Notes: a model not told the origin generated them from the sequence alone. 64,000 bases of DNA from Chitinophaga agrisoli (GCF_008386695.1 NZ_VUOC01000004.1:1924327-1988326); one strand, 5' to 3'. Shown: positions 33,961 through 42,935, numbered from the stretch's first letter. A program made the numbers and translations.

Positions 33961-34947
33961 TCAGTTGCTTATGCGCACTTCCTTCCCGTTGATCTGATAA
34001 TTAAAGGGACGTGACATTTGCAACATTTTCAACGCCTCCTCTATTGATTCTGTATCGATGATACCAGAAAATCGCAATTGCTCCAAGCTGGCAGATTCAA
34101 AATGAAAACTAACACCGTACCATTGGCTCATTTTAGCTGCCAGTTCGCCAAAGGTATTATTGTCAAATGCCAGTTTATTATTCAACCAGGATATTTCAGC
34201 CAGCTGGCCGCTGCTATCCTTTTGCAGCCGCTTCTGTTGAAAAGCAGTTGCCAGCGGGCGTACGGGGACGGTTAGCTTCTCTTCGGGCTGCAGCACCACG
34301 GTCTTTTCCTGGAATGATACGGCAATTTTTCCCCGGACCAGTGTAGTGAACACTGCACTGTCACCCTCATAGGCTTTCACATTAAAAGCAGTGCCGAGCA
34401 CACGGATGTTCACTTTTCCTGCATGGATGATAAACGGAATGCCGTCATTCTTTGCGATATCGAAAAAAGCTTCCCCCGTGAGGGTGATCTCGCGGTGTTG
34501 TTTACCGAAGCTGTTCTTTTCATATTTAAGCTGTGTATTGGCATTGAGCCATACTATAGAGCCATCCGGAAGCACTATCCGGGATTTTCCCCCAGGCGCC
34601 GAGCTTAGTTGCTGCAACACAGGCGCAGTTGGGCCCATTAACTGCCACCCGGTCCATGCCGCCGCCAATACCGCTGCGGCCGCAGCTGCCGCCACCAATC
34701 TGCGTATAATAGCGCGATGGCGGCGCGGATGGAGCTGCTGATCCACTGCCTCCCAGATGCGTTCCTTACTGCTACCGGTAGCGGCTACCTCTTGTACAGG
34801 CGTTTGCCAGATGGAGCCAGCCAATTCCCGGGAAGCGGCCGCCTCCGGATCATCTTTCAGCAGCGCTTCCAGTTCCAGCAGCTCCGCGGGCGATATATCG
34901 CCGCTGAGCTGTTTTCCGAGTAATATCCATATACGGTCGTTGCTCAT
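33961..34947 (-). CDS. FecR-family anti-sigma regulator
   Basis: A 328-residue single-pass protein with a cytoplasmic part (about 1-80), a transmembrane helix (about 83-102) and a FecR domain. Typical strings are GGKSRIVLPDGSIVWLNANTQL, REITLTGEAFFDI and FIIHAGKVNIRVLGTAFNV, with an STN-like C-terminus. ATG 34947 is taken as start since the frame upstream to 35019 carries no domain. It lies 103 bases after the ECF sigma gene and controls the SusCD pair downstream. Confidence 0.94.
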   Translation of the reverse strand: MSNDRIWILLGKQLSGDISPAELLELEALLKDDPEAAASRELAGSIWQTPVQEVAATGSSKERIWEAVDQQLHPRRHRAIIRRLVAAAAAAAVLAAAWTGWQLMGPTAPVLQQLSSAPGGKSRIVLPDGSIVWLNANTQLKYEKNSFGKQHREITLTGEAFFDIAKNDGIPFIIHAGKVNIRVLGTAFNVKAYEGDSAVFTTLVRGKIAVSFQEKTVVLQPEEKLTVPVRPLATAFQQKRLQKDSSGQLAEISWLNNKLAFDNNTFGELAAKMSQWYGVSFHFESASLEQLRFSGIIDTESIEEALKMLQMSRPFNYQINGKEVRISN

Positions 34948-35050
34948 ATTATCATTGCAAATGGTTGAATAAGGGGTGCATCGGGGTAGAAGACACCAGG
35001 AAGGAGAAAATACCCCCAAAAGAGGGAAGGATTTTTTTTTTGCGTGAAGA

Positions 35051-35611
35051 TCAGTGATTACCGGTGAGAGGGATGGTCAGGATCCCTTTCATCTGGGTGA
35101 GCTTTTTTAAGGCAATGCCCACCTGGTTTTCCACGGTTTTTATGGAGATATTCAGCAGAACGGCTACCTCGCGGTATTTGAGCCCATCTTCTTTTACCAG
35201 TTTAAAGATAAGACGGCACTGCGGCGGCAGCTCACCGATGGCTTTATTAATATGCCGCACCATTTCATTACTAATGAGTTGCGCCTCGGGGTTTATTTCA
35301 TAGTCTGGCAAATACGATTCATCGAGCTGCAGTGTTTTTTTATGCGCATATTTACGGAGGTAGTTAAGCGCAATATTGCGGGTAGCAGCATAAAGATACC
35401 ATTTCAGGTTTGTTACCTGGGGGAGGCTTTTCCTCTTATTCCATACGGCAATAAACACATCTGCTACTATCTCTTCCGCCATTTCCCTGTTATGAACCAT
35501 GGCCATGGCTAACTGCAGCAATGAAGCGCAGAAGCAATCATATAATTCTTTAAATGCTTGTGTATCACCGTTATATACTTTGTTTTGCAATTCGGGGATA
35601 TCGTCGCGCAT
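35051..35611 (-). CDS. ECF RNA polymerase sigma factor
   Basis: A 186-residue ECF sigma factor with region 2 (FKELYDCFCASLLQLAMAM, AEEIVADVFIAVWNKRKSL) and region 4 (ELPPQCRLIFKLVKEDGLKYREVA, ISIKTVENQVGIAL). ATG 35611 is preferred over TTG 35629. It heads the sigma-FecR-SusC-SusD unit on the minus strand, which runs to 28648 without any degradative enzyme. Confidence 0.94.
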   Translation of the reverse strand: MRDDIPELQNKVYNGDTQAFKELYDCFCASLLQLAMAMVHNREMAEEIVADVFIAVWNKRKSLPQVTNLKWYLYAATRNIALNYLRKYAHKKTLQLDESYLPDYEINPEAQLISNEMVRHINKAIGELPPQCRLIFKLVKEDGLKYREVAVLLNISIKTVENQVGIALKKLTQMKGILTIPLTGNH

Positions 35612-35736
35612 GATAGTAAAAATACCCAAATTATGTAAAATTGCAAATGCTTAAAATATTGAGTGTCTAATTGACAAAACAGCTATCTACTAACGCTTTA
35701 TGCTTAAAAATAAGGAAATATACGCTTAGTCAAAGG

Positions 35737-36204
35737 CTAATACACCTCGAGGATCTCTGTTTCCATTTTATTAAAAAGGAAATGGCCGCCTTTTTTCTTG
35801 CCAAACAACAGCCCTGCAAGCGGCGCCTGTGGTGAAAGAAAAAATACCGGTTGTCCATCCACCAGCTGCTTACCCAACCCGGCGGCAATAAAGAAAGAAT
35901 ACCCGGAACATCTTATAAAAGCGCCGGTTTGAACAGTGGTATAAACGATATCTGTATTTACTTTTAAAAGTTGCTCGAGCTCCTTTGTATTCTCTGCCTG
36001 TTGTTTTGCAAACATATCCTTTTGCAGGTGTCCCATTGCGCGCCCTGTTTCATATTTATCTCCGGCTGAACTTTTCTCTTCACTATTAGCGGCCTCCTGG
36101 GCGTTATCAATAGCCTGTTTGGCTGCCGCAATCCGCTCTCTGATGATAGACGCTCCTGTTTTTTTAAGACTGGTTTTAAAGTCAATCATTTCCTGGCTTG
36201 TCAT
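35737..36204 (-). CDS. GreA/GreB-like protein
   Basis: A 155-residue protein with a long charged helical N-terminal part (about 1-80, probably a coiled coil) and a C-terminal domain of the GreA type (GYSFFIAAGLGKQLVDG, FFLSPQAPLAGLLFGKKKG, ETEILEVY). GreA/GreB factors rescue backtracked RNA polymerase with acidic residues at the coiled-coil tip; here the tip region (AANSEEKSSAGDKYE) is acidic too, but the fit is loose. It could be a divergent elongation factor or a polymerase-binding regulator. It stands alone. Confidence 0.65.
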   Translation of the reverse strand: MTSQEMIDFKTSLKKTGASIIRERIAAAKQAIDNAQEAANSEEKSSAGDKYETGRAMGHLQKDMFAKQQAENTKELEQLLKVNTDIVYTTVQTGAFIRCSGYSFFIAAGLGKQLVDGQPVFFLSPQAPLAGLLFGKKKGGHFLFNKMETEILEVY

Positions 36205-36274
36205 GATCAGTACGATTTAGGCTTATTGGAAATCGGTGCATTTTTTGTTTATTCGTGTTTAAAATCATTAAGAT

Positions 36275-36841
36275 ATGTCAGTCTTCGAGGATCTGCAATT
36301 AAAATTAGAACAAAATAATGCCCCTATCTTACAATTCTTAAACCCCGGGCTGACAAGAGCGGATATCGAGGCTTCTCTGGCACGATTTAAATTCACTATA
36401 TCAGCAGAGTTGTTCAGTTTATACGAATGGCACGATGGAGCAAAATTAGACGAGACCGTTATGGTGCGTGAGCAGTGGCTTTTTGATACTTACCTGTTTC
36501 CATCATTAGACCGTATGAAGGAATTATACAATGATACTGCCACAGATAAATATATTAAGCTAAGCCATTTGCCCATAATGGATGATATAGGAGGGCCCAT
36601 GCTGCTGTTAGAATGCAATGAAAAATCCAAGCAGTATGGAATGATATTGGAATATGATGTTGAAGCTCTTGAGTACGATACAATTATTACCAAATACGAT
36701 TCCATTACAACTTTGCTGCAAACGATCTCCGAACGATACCGCAGTAATCTTATAAATATCAAAAATGCAGATGATTACCTGGAGGTAGAAAAAATAGGAA
36801 AAGCCTTAAACCCCAAATCGAAGTTCTGGAAGCTGGCATAA
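36275..36841 (+). CDS. SMI1/KNR4-family protein
   Basis: The 188-residue protein begins with the SMI1/KNR4 pattern (LNPGLTRADIEASLARFKFTISAELFSLYEWHDGAKL) and keeps the middle GGPMLLLECNEKSKQYGMILEYD strand pair. In bacteria this family often provides immunity against polymorphic toxins, but many members are of unknown role. No toxin gene is next to it. It converges on the AAA ATPase gene with a 26-base gap. Confidence 0.8.
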   Translation: MSVFEDLQLKLEQNNAPILQFLNPGLTRADIEASLARFKFTISAELFSLYEWHDGAKLDETVMVREQWLFDTYLFPSLDRMKELYNDTATDKYIKLSHLPIMDDIGGPMLLLECNEKSKQYGMILEYDVEALEYDTIITKYDSITTLLQTISERYRSNLINIKNADDYLEVEKIGKALNPKSKFWKLA

Positions 36842-36867
36842 GGCCGGTCTGCAATTGCCACGCTGCG

Positions 36868-38109
36868 TTAAATATCTGAAAGCTTTCCAAATTCTGTTGC
36901 AATATCGTCAGCAGCACTATCTGATTGTTTCTGCGTTATCAGGCCGGATGCCTTCTCTATTAGCATTTGGCTTTTGCCATTGTTTAATGAATAAGCCGTG
37001 AGCAGACCAGGGCTCAACTGTTCATCCTTGGGAACGATTTTGGCGATATCTTTAGCTTGCGCCGGCTTCGATCCGGTCAATCTTCCCGCCTCCAGTAAAT
37101 TATTAAAAGCAGACAATATGTATGGGCTCTGCGTAGTTATAATAATTTGCAGATTATCTTCGCTTTTGTAGTTGAACGTTCTTGCAAGCAATTGTGCGAT
37201 TGCTTTTTGTGCTACCGGAGATAGATACGCTTCCGGATCTTCAATATATACCACAGCATTGGGAAGGAAGGGAACGCTATTCAGCATATTTACCGCCACT
37301 ATCAGCGGGAGTGCTTGTTGCTGGGCTGAGGAAGCATTTGACAGATTCACTTTGTAGTTATCATCGTGAATCAGGATGTCTTTATCTTTTTCTCTTTTAT
37401 AAGTAACGCCGCCCAGAATTTCAGAAATAATCCTGCCAAACTTTTTGTCAGCTGTCTTTTCAAATGGCGCTTCGCTATAAAAGTATTTGTAATTCTCATA
37501 ATTCTTACCAAATGCAACAAGAAATGGATCCAGCGATCCGTTCCCGTTTAAGATGGCGTATACATTAGTTGGTATATTGGCGAGCACACTTCTGCCAGCC
37601 GGCACAAAATATTGGTTATAGGTGTAAACGCCGGGAGCTTCATCGCTTAAATATTGTGCTACTTTGTCTTTGAGCTCCAGTTCTGCAAGATATGTATCGT
37701 CCTCTTCGCTGTTGCTCAATTTGCGCTTCTCTTCTGCATATGTTTTCTTTACTTTAGCCAGCGCCTTTTTTAGATTTTCCGAATAATCAAACCGGATCCG
37801 GCCATTTAGTTTTTCAACAACAATCCGGATATCATTAATGGTATATGTTACCTGGAAGTCGCCTTTTGGCCATGAATCTTTTGGAAAGAATTCCAGGAAT
37901 TTCTCCTTTTGTTTATTGTCCAGTTCCTGCTTTGACGCTTGTGTTTCTATATTAGCCCTGATATCCGGGAAAATACTCTTGAAAAAGTAGAGCAATTTTG
38001 CTGTAACGCTTTTTCCGGATCCCTGGGGGCCGGTCAAAATATTAATGGCCTTAAACTCAAAATCCATGGCCTTTATGCCTGCAAAATTCTTAATGCTGAT
38101 GTGTTCCAT
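36868..38109 (-). CDS. AAA-family ATPase (OLD/AAA_15-like)
   Basis: A 413-residue ABC-type ATPase of the kind found in OLD-like and RecF-like proteins. Walker A GPQGSGKS is at 27-34, a charged coiled-coil insert at about 60-150, a signature-like stretch (LSNASSAQQQALPLI) at about 256-270, Walker B VVYIEDPE at 286-293 and an H-loop-like TTQSPYIL at 325-332. No TOPRIM nuclease domain is fused and no nuclease gene is adjacent. Such stand-alone ATPases often belong to phage-defence or DNA-repair systems; the role here is open. Confidence 0.8.
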   Translation of the reverse strand: MEHISIKNFAGIKAMDFEFKAINILTGPQGSGKSVTAKLLYFFKSIFPDIRANIETQASKQELDNKQKEKFLEFFPKDSWPKGDFQVTYTINDIRIVVEKLNGRIRFDYSENLKKALAKVKKTYAEEKRKLSNSEEDDTYLAELELKDKVAQYLSDEAPGVYTYNQYFVPAGRSVLANIPTNVYAILNGNGSLDPFLVAFGKNYENYKYFYSEAPFEKTADKKFGRIISEILGGVTYKREKDKDILIHDDNYKVNLSNASSAQQQALPLIVAVNMLNSVPFLPNAVVYIEDPEAYLSPVAQKAIAQLLARTFNYKSEDNLQIIITTQSPYILSAFNNLLEAGRLTGSKPAQAKDIAKIVPKDEQLSPGLLTAYSLNNGKSQMLIEKASGLITQKQSDSAADDIATEFGKLSDI

Positions 38110-38225
38110 CTTAGGTTTGTTATATAGGGTTATGCCTGGTTTGCCGAAAACAGGGGTCTCAGGCTGCCGGCCCGCAAATTATAAAAAACCAAATGGGTTT
38201 TACAGCAAATCTGCACGCCCCTGTG

Positions 38226-38906
38226 TTATTTTTTTATGAAATGAACGAAGATCTCCTGTCTTGCTGTAAATCCCATTGATCCGTACAGTTTGATAGCCCG
38301 TTCATTTGTTTTTGCCACGTGCAAAAAGGGGGTCTCCCCTTTTTCCCGGATGCGGTTGATCTGACTCCACATAAGCTGTGCGGCATAACCTCTGCCGGCG
38401 TAGTCAGGATGGGTACATACCGCGCTTATTTCAGCATAAGGGACAGCATACATACGCTGCCCGGCCATGGCTACCAACCGGTCTCCGTCAAAGATACCCT
38501 GGTAGTGGCCCAGTTCTATGGTCCGCTCCCTGAATGGCCCTGGGTTGGTTAGTTTTGTTAACGCGAGCATTTGCGGGATGTGCTCATCTGTAAGGTTTAC
38601 TAATGGTTCAGCAGCGGCTTTATTCGGCGCCGGCTGTTCGCAAATCATCTGTAGTACGGGTACAGCGGCCACCAGTGTCCAGGGCTGGGGGATATCTATC
38701 CTATTAACGCCATTTACGCTAAAAACGTCGTCTATATCAGGTGTGATCTCATAAAGGGTTTGCAAGTTGCCGGTTGTGTTCTCTTCCAGACCGGCAAATG
38801 GCGCTATATCCGTCCGGTAATATTTAACATGCCCGGTTCCCTGTGCTACGTTGTGATTCCCACTATTAAGTGCATTCCAGACCGCATTATCAAGCAGATG
38901 TGTCAT
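38226..38906 (-). CDS. GNAT-family N-acetyltransferase
   Basis: A 226-residue protein whose C-terminal half (about 115-225) is a GNAT domain. The acetyl-CoA loop is in HPDYAGRGYAAQLMWSQI, and the final TNERAIKLYGSMGF motif is clear. The N-terminal part (about 1-105) looks like the degenerate GNAT half seen in FR47-like proteins. The substrate is unknown. The gene is monocistronic. Confidence 0.9.
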   Translation of the reverse strand: MTHLLDNAVWNALNSGNHNVAQGTGHVKYYRTDIAPFAGLEENTTGNLQTLYEITPDIDDVFSVNGVNRIDIPQPWTLVAAVPVLQMICEQPAPNKAAAEPLVNLTDEHIPQMLALTKLTNPGPFRERTIELGHYQGIFDGDRLVAMAGQRMYAVPYAEISAVCTHPDYAGRGYAAQLMWSQINRIREKGETPFLHVAKTNERAIKLYGSMGFTARQEIFVHFIKK

Positions 38907-39017
38907 TAGTTACGATGTTTTGGCTGAATTTCCGGCACAAAAATATACCAATAATCCTCCATAACAATAATTAACAAAGGAGAACAGTAGTTAACGCAGT
39001 TGCATATACCTGGCGTG

Positions 39018-39025
39018 TATATTTG
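39018..39025 (+). promoter_or_regulatory. -7 element of the lipoprotein gene at 39066
   Basis: TATATTTG matches TAnnTTTG exactly, 40 bases before the ATG at 39066. A TTG lies 15 bases upstream, a little close for a -33 element. Confidence 0.5.
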
Positions 39026-39065
39026 TATCAACAACAACCAAGCAACTCACGTAAATATTCAACCT

Positions 39066-39560
39066 ATGAAGCAGTTATTATTCGGCGCCCTGGCCGCTAT
39101 GTTAATCACCGCCTGCCACAAAGACGCTCCTGTATACCCCAGTTCAGATGGCTCCTTCAGTGTTAACGGGGATAGCTACCGCGCAGACCACGCCTCCTGG
39201 AATACAGAAGGCCATTACCTCCTGATCGAAAACGAACCGCCAATGGATATTGATTCTGCCGGCGCCGCGGATTTCCTGTATAATTTTGTGTTCATTCAAA
39301 TGGATGATTTTCAGCAAGGGGAATACACCGCTCAACCCCACCGCGGTAATAAAGGCGTTTTTGGCGAAGCTACTGTCATTACTGATAGATTAGCTAACAG
39401 CCATAATCCTGAAGAGGTGATGTATACAGGTGTGAAGCATGGTCAGTTATCTATAACCAGTGATAATGATGGCGGGACTTATACCATTGAATACAATCTT
39501 AATTTCCCCAATGGTGTTAATGTAAATGGCAGCTACACCGGCACGGTGGAACAGCAATGA
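39066..39560 (+). CDS. small lipoprotein of unknown function
   Basis: A 164-residue lipoprotein (AAMLITAC lipobox near residue 17) with a single beta-rich domain and no motif I can name. ATG 39066 is chosen as the start since it gives a clean signal peptide 40 bases after a promoter element; the frame open from 39000 would include the promoter. It resembles small DUF-type lipoproteins common in Chitinophaga-like genomes, probably facing the periplasm or surface. Confidence 0.7.
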   Translation: MKQLLFGALAAMLITACHKDAPVYPSSDGSFSVNGDSYRADHASWNTEGHYLLIENEPPMDIDSAGAADFLYNFVFIQMDDFQQGEYTAQPHRGNKGVFGEATVITDRLANSHNPEEVMYTGVKHGQLSITSDNDGGTYTIEYNLNFPNGVNVNGSYTGTVEQQ

Positions 39561-39655
39561 TGTGTTATTTATACTATCTAAAATTCAGTTTTAATGGATA
39601 ATAAGGCCAGGATAATAAGTGATAGGGATAAGCGTGTCATTCTGTCTTTTTTACG

Positions 39656-40324
39656 TTACTTTTTTAACTCCGGGTGTAAAGTGATGTAAATATCTGTTAC
39701 TTTTTTGCCTGGTTCATGCACGATCATGCTGGTACAGATCCGCTGTTCGCCAGCCTCCGCCACTTCAAAGGCAATGCCCTGGGAGGTTGCGTCATACAGG
39801 AGGATCGTCCTGCCTCCCTTTTCTTTGTATTTGCCTTCAAAACTGATTTCAGGATACACCTGCTGAATGCGGGCAAGATCGTTGTATACCTGCAGACTGT
39901 CAGTTGTCAGATAAAACGGAGAGGTTACCCGTATCTGCTTTACTACCCGGGCACGCATGGTACTGTCCGCATAGGTAGTATAGATATTCAATTCATTCCG
40001 GTTATTGTGTTCATCCATCCGCTTACTGTACCAGGTGAGCCATGCCTTGCCCATAGCGGCATCGGAGAAATCCGGCTTACCCAGTAATTTATCCAGTTCG
40101 TCTGCATTGCTACCCAGGTTTATCTTCCCAATGCCTTTTCCAGCGCTTGCCAGCTTTTCCGGCGGTATAGCTGCGGCGCTGGCAGCTACCGTATCATGAA
40201 CGGGTTGGCTGGCGGGTTGCTGGTTAACCGTTACGGTTGTATCTGCTGCGGAGGAGGCACTGGGTTGTTGTTGACAACAGGTGAAGGCTAACAGGACACC
40301 GGCAGCAACGAATAGTTTTTTCAT
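39656..40324 (-). CDS. lipoprotein of unknown function
   Basis: A 222-residue lipoprotein (LLAFTCC, Cys near residue 16) with a low-complexity linker (SSAADTTVTVNQQPASQP) and a C-terminal domain of about 160 residues starting ASAGKGIGKINLGSNADELDKLLGKPD. That string resembles domains that begin with a 'G-xI-LG-s-ade-l-LGkPd' pattern in secreted proteins of unknown function. Upstream on the minus strand a TTG and GATCTTTG pair 19 bases apart may be its promoter. Confidence 0.75.
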   Translation of the reverse strand: MKKLFVAAGVLLAFTCCQQQPSASSAADTTVTVNQQPASQPVHDTVAASAAAIPPEKLASAGKGIGKINLGSNADELDKLLGKPDFSDAAMGKAWLTWYSKRMDEHNNRNELNIYTTYADSTMRARVVKQIRVTSPFYLTTDSLQVYNDLARIQQVYPEISFEGKYKEKGGRTILLYDATSQGIAFEVAEAGEQRICTSMIVHEPGKKVTDIYITLHPELKK

Positions 40325-40447
40325 GGCAATCTTATTTAAAAGAGATCATTTCAATGCATTACTGTTTCAAAGATCGTATTTTAATTTAAACTGTCAATAC
40401 TGCGAAACAGCTACCGAAAAGAGGAGAATTGTTTATATTTAGCGGCT

Positions 40448-41422
40448 ATGGCTCGTTCAACAACTATTTTTCGTGCGGCCCTGATCGTTGCGGGGCTGAT
40501 ATCCGGCATAAAAAGCGCTGCTCAGCAGCCAACTATCTTCCTGGCAGATCCCACCATCTTTGCAGATAAGGGAATGTATTACCTATATGGCACCAGCAGC
40601 AACCGGGGATTTCTGGTATATGAATCTACAGACCTGAAAACCTGGCATCAGCCACAGGACAGCACCCGGCGTCTTGCCTTACAGCGTGGCCAGTCATTTG
40701 GCAGCAAGGGTTTCTGGGCGCCACAGGTAGTTCAATACAAGGGTAGCTATTATATGGCCTATACGGCGGATGAGCAGATAGCGATCGCTAAGGCCTCCAG
40801 TCCCGCAGGGCCATTCAAACAAGATCAGTTTGGCCCCCTGAGCGGTACCGGAAAACAGATCGACCCGTTCCTATTCTTTGATGAAGACGGCAAAATATAC
40901 CTCTATCATGTTAAGCTGCAGGAGGGCAACCGGATCTTTGTAACGGAAATGAAGCCAGATCTGTCTGATGTGGTGACTGGCACGGAGAAGGAATGTATAA
41001 CCAGCACTGGAGGATGGGAGAATACAGCCGGCGCTACGTGGCCGGTGGCGGAAGGGCCGACCGTACTGAAGCATAAAAAAACATACTACCTGCTCTATTC
41101 CGCCAATGATTTCCGTAATAAGGATTATGCAGTGGGGTATGCTACTTCCTCTTCTCCGCTTGGCCCCTGGAAAAAATATGCGGGTAGCCCCATCATTAGC
41201 CGGCATACTGTTGAACAGAACGGAACCGGCCATGGGGATGTATTCACTGATAAAAAGGGTCAGCTGAAATATGTGCTGCATAGCCATCGTTCGGAGGACC
41301 GCGTTTCGCCGCGTGCGACAGCGGTCATTGGGTTGCATTTTAAGTCTGTGAAGGATGGTCCTGATTTGCTGGAGGCGGATGCCGGCTCGTTCGAGTGGTT
41401 ACAGGCGGGCGAGGTCCGATAA
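40448..41422 (+). CDS. glycoside hydrolase family 43 protein
   Basis: A 324-residue secreted GH43 enzyme. The five-bladed propeller motifs with the three acidic residues are visible: D34 in ADPTIF (base), D139 in IDPFLFFDEDG (pKa modulator) and E202 in AEGPTVLK (acid). A signal peptide ends near residue 25 (KSAAQ). GH43 members are arabinofuranosidases, xylosidases or related enzymes; the subfamily cannot be assigned by eye. It is not part of a SusCD operon and stands 8 kb from the pectin locus. It converges with the oxidoreductase gene. Confidence 0.88.
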   Translation: MARSTTIFRAALIVAGLISGIKSAAQQPTIFLADPTIFADKGMYYLYGTSSNRGFLVYESTDLKTWHQPQDSTRRLALQRGQSFGSKGFWAPQVVQYKGSYYMAYTADEQIAIAKASSPAGPFKQDQFGPLSGTGKQIDPFLFFDEDGKIYLYHVKLQEGNRIFVTEMKPDLSDVVTGTEKECITSTGGWENTAGATWPVAEGPTVLKHKKTYYLLYSANDFRNKDYAVGYATSSSPLGPWKKYAGSPIISRHTVEQNGTGHGDVFTDKKGQLKYVLHSHRSEDRVSPRATAVIGLHFKSVKDGPDLLEADAGSFEWLQAGEVR

Positions 41423-41439
41423 GCGCCTATATCGATAAC

Positions 41440-41468
41440 AGCGGATGTAGCTATACACTACATCCGCT
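41440..41468. terminator. hairpin between convergent genes
   Basis: AGCGGATGTAG (41440-41450) pairs perfectly with CTACATCCGCT (41458-41468). There is no T-run on either side, so it is a weak or factor-dependent terminator for the GH43 gene and the oxidoreductase gene. Confidence 0.5.
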
Positions 41469-41482
41469 ACTACCTATCCCTC

Positions 41483-42436
41483 CTACAATTTTACTACAAT
41501 CTTTCCATGGCTGTTACCGGCTTCCTGCTGCTGGTGCGCTTTGGGCAAGTCAGTAAAGCTATAGCTGGTATTGATATGAGAGCGGAGCGCTCCTGTAGCC
41601 ATCAGGGAGGCGATCTGCCGCATATCTTTCCCATTGGAGCTTACGCCCATATGATAGCCTTTTATGTCTTTGGCTTTTGCCTTTTCGCCAATGGCGCCGG
41701 TAAAATCCATTAGAAGGCTTATTATCCTGCCGCCTTTTTTGGTGGCATCTATGGAACGGAGCAAGTGATCGCCGTAGATGGGATCCAATACAACATCCGC
41801 ATCGTTTACCAGCTGTTCAAATTGCTGCTGCTTGTAGTCTATGTACTCATCTGCCCCCAGGGACAATATGAAATCCTTATTAGCGGCGGAGCCTGTACCT
41901 ATAACGTGCGCGCCCAGGTGTTTTGCTATCTGCACGGCATAGTGCCCTACTCCCCCTGCTGCGGCATGGATGAGGATCTTTTGGCCCTGTTGCAAGTTGG
42001 CATGCGTTACCAGGGCTTGCCAGGCAGTAAGCGCGGCCAGGCAGGCGGCAGCTGCTTCTTCAAACGAGGTATGCTCCGGTTTGAGCGCCAGTTGATCCGC
42101 CGGGGCGGCCACATATTCCGCATAGACGTTACCGGCGCCGCGGAAATTCACCATACCGAATACTGCATCGCCTTTTTTGAAATCTTTTACATCCGCGCCT
42201 ACTTCTTCTATAATTCCTGCAAGATCCCAACCCAGGATAAATGTATCCTGTCCATCCGCCGGTTGCAAAAAGGCTTTTAGCGCGTTACTATCCTTTCTTA
42301 CAAATACGTCTATTGGGTTAATGGCGATCGCCTGTGCTTTTACCAATACTTCACCGGGTTGTATGGCGGGCTTAGCCAGCTCTTCCAGTTTGAGTTGTTC
42401 AGCGCCTCCCGTTTGTCTTAATATGAATGCTTTCAT
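41483..42436 (-). CDS. zinc-free quinone oxidoreductase-type NADP-dependent enzyme (MDR family)
   Basis: A 317-residue medium-chain reductase without the zinc-binding cysteines. It has GWDLAGIIEEVG, the typical EAAAACLAALTAWQAL helix and the cofactor motif HAAAGGVGHYAVQIAKHLGA (Rossmann fold). Such enzymes reduce quinones or enals with NADPH. It is divergent from an HxlR regulator (42546), a standard arrangement for electrophile-responsive control, with a clear promoter and a hairpin operator between the two genes. Confidence 0.92.
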   Translation of the reverse strand: MKAFILRQTGGAEQLKLEELAKPAIQPGEVLVKAQAIAINPIDVFVRKDSNALKAFLQPADGQDTFILGWDLAGIIEEVGADVKDFKKGDAVFGMVNFRGAGNVYAEYVAAPADQLALKPEHTSFEEAAAACLAALTAWQALVTHANLQQGQKILIHAAAGGVGHYAVQIAKHLGAHVIGTGSAANKDFILSLGADEYIDYKQQQFEQLVNDADVVLDPIYGDHLLRSIDATKKGGRIISLLMDFTGAIGEKAKAKDIKGYHMGVSSNGKDMRQIASLMATGALRSHINTSYSFTDLPKAHQQQEAGNSHGKIVVKL

Positions 42437-42474
42437 GACGATAGTTTTTATTCCTTTTGCTTAAATTTATGCTA

Positions 42475-42506
42475 CAAAAGTACCTGACTACGCTTGTACG
42501 ATCCAA
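42475..42506 (-). promoter_or_regulatory. promoter of the oxidoreductase gene
   Basis: On the minus strand TTGG (42506-42503) and TACTTTTG (42482-42475) are separated by 20 bases, a good fit to the Bacteroidota -33/-7 pattern. The start codon is 38 bases downstream. Confidence 0.7.
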
Positions 42507-42528
42507 GATGGCGGGGAATTGTGAGGAC

Positions 42529-42544
42529 CTTACAAAAATGTAAG
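42529..42544. promoter_or_regulatory. inverted repeat at the HxlR start
   Basis: CTTACA-AAAA-TGTAAG, 6-bp arms around 4 bases, ends one base before the ATG of the HxlR gene. It is a plausible autoregulatory operator. Confidence 0.5.
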
Positions 42545-42545
42545 T

Positions 42546-42935
42546 ATGAAGAAGACAAAGCTTAGCTCTACTAACCAACTCAATAAGACTTACCTGGAAG
42601 ACACCTGTATGGGCGCCTATGCGCTGGGAATAATAGGTAACCGCTGGAAGCTTTCAATATTCTTTTATCTGAATAAGGGGCCTATGCGCTTTACGGAGAT
42701 CAAACAATCCCTTCAGGGTATTACTGAACGTATGCTGGCGCTAAACCTGAAGGAAATGGAAAGGGACCAATTAATCAGCCGTACCGTATTTGCAGAGGTG
42801 CCTGCCAGGGTGATCTATGAGCTTACCCCTATTGGCAGGGAGCTAACGCCTGTATGGGAAATGCTGGGGCTATGGGGCCGGAAACATAAACAGGCTGTGG
42901 AAGCGGAGGTAACGGTGAAAGCCGCTGTCGTTTAA
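42546..42935 (+). CDS. HxlR-family winged-helix regulator
   Basis: A 129-residue HxlR protein (NRWKLSIFFYLNKGPMRFTEIKQ, ITERMLALNLKEMERDQLI, VPARVIYELTPIGREL) with an N-terminal Cys (DTCMGAY, residue 21) at the redox-sensing position. It is divergent from the MDR oxidoreductase and likely represses it until oxidised or bound by an electrophile. Its stop codon directly abuts that of the minus-strand phosphodiesterase gene. It resembles, but is clearly distinct from, the HxlR protein at 27343. Confidence 0.93.
   Translation: MKKTKLSSTNQLNKTYLEDTCMGAYALGIIGNRWKLSIFFYLNKGPMRFTEIKQSLQGITERMLALNLKEMERDQLISRTVFAEVPARVIYELTPIGRELTPVWEMLGLWGRKHKQAVEAEVTVKAAVV

Noticed and set aside
35737-36204. Ketoacyl synthase assignment for the GreA-like protein
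   Set aside because: Too short and lacking the Cys-His-His active site; the C-terminal strands fit the GreA/GreB type better.
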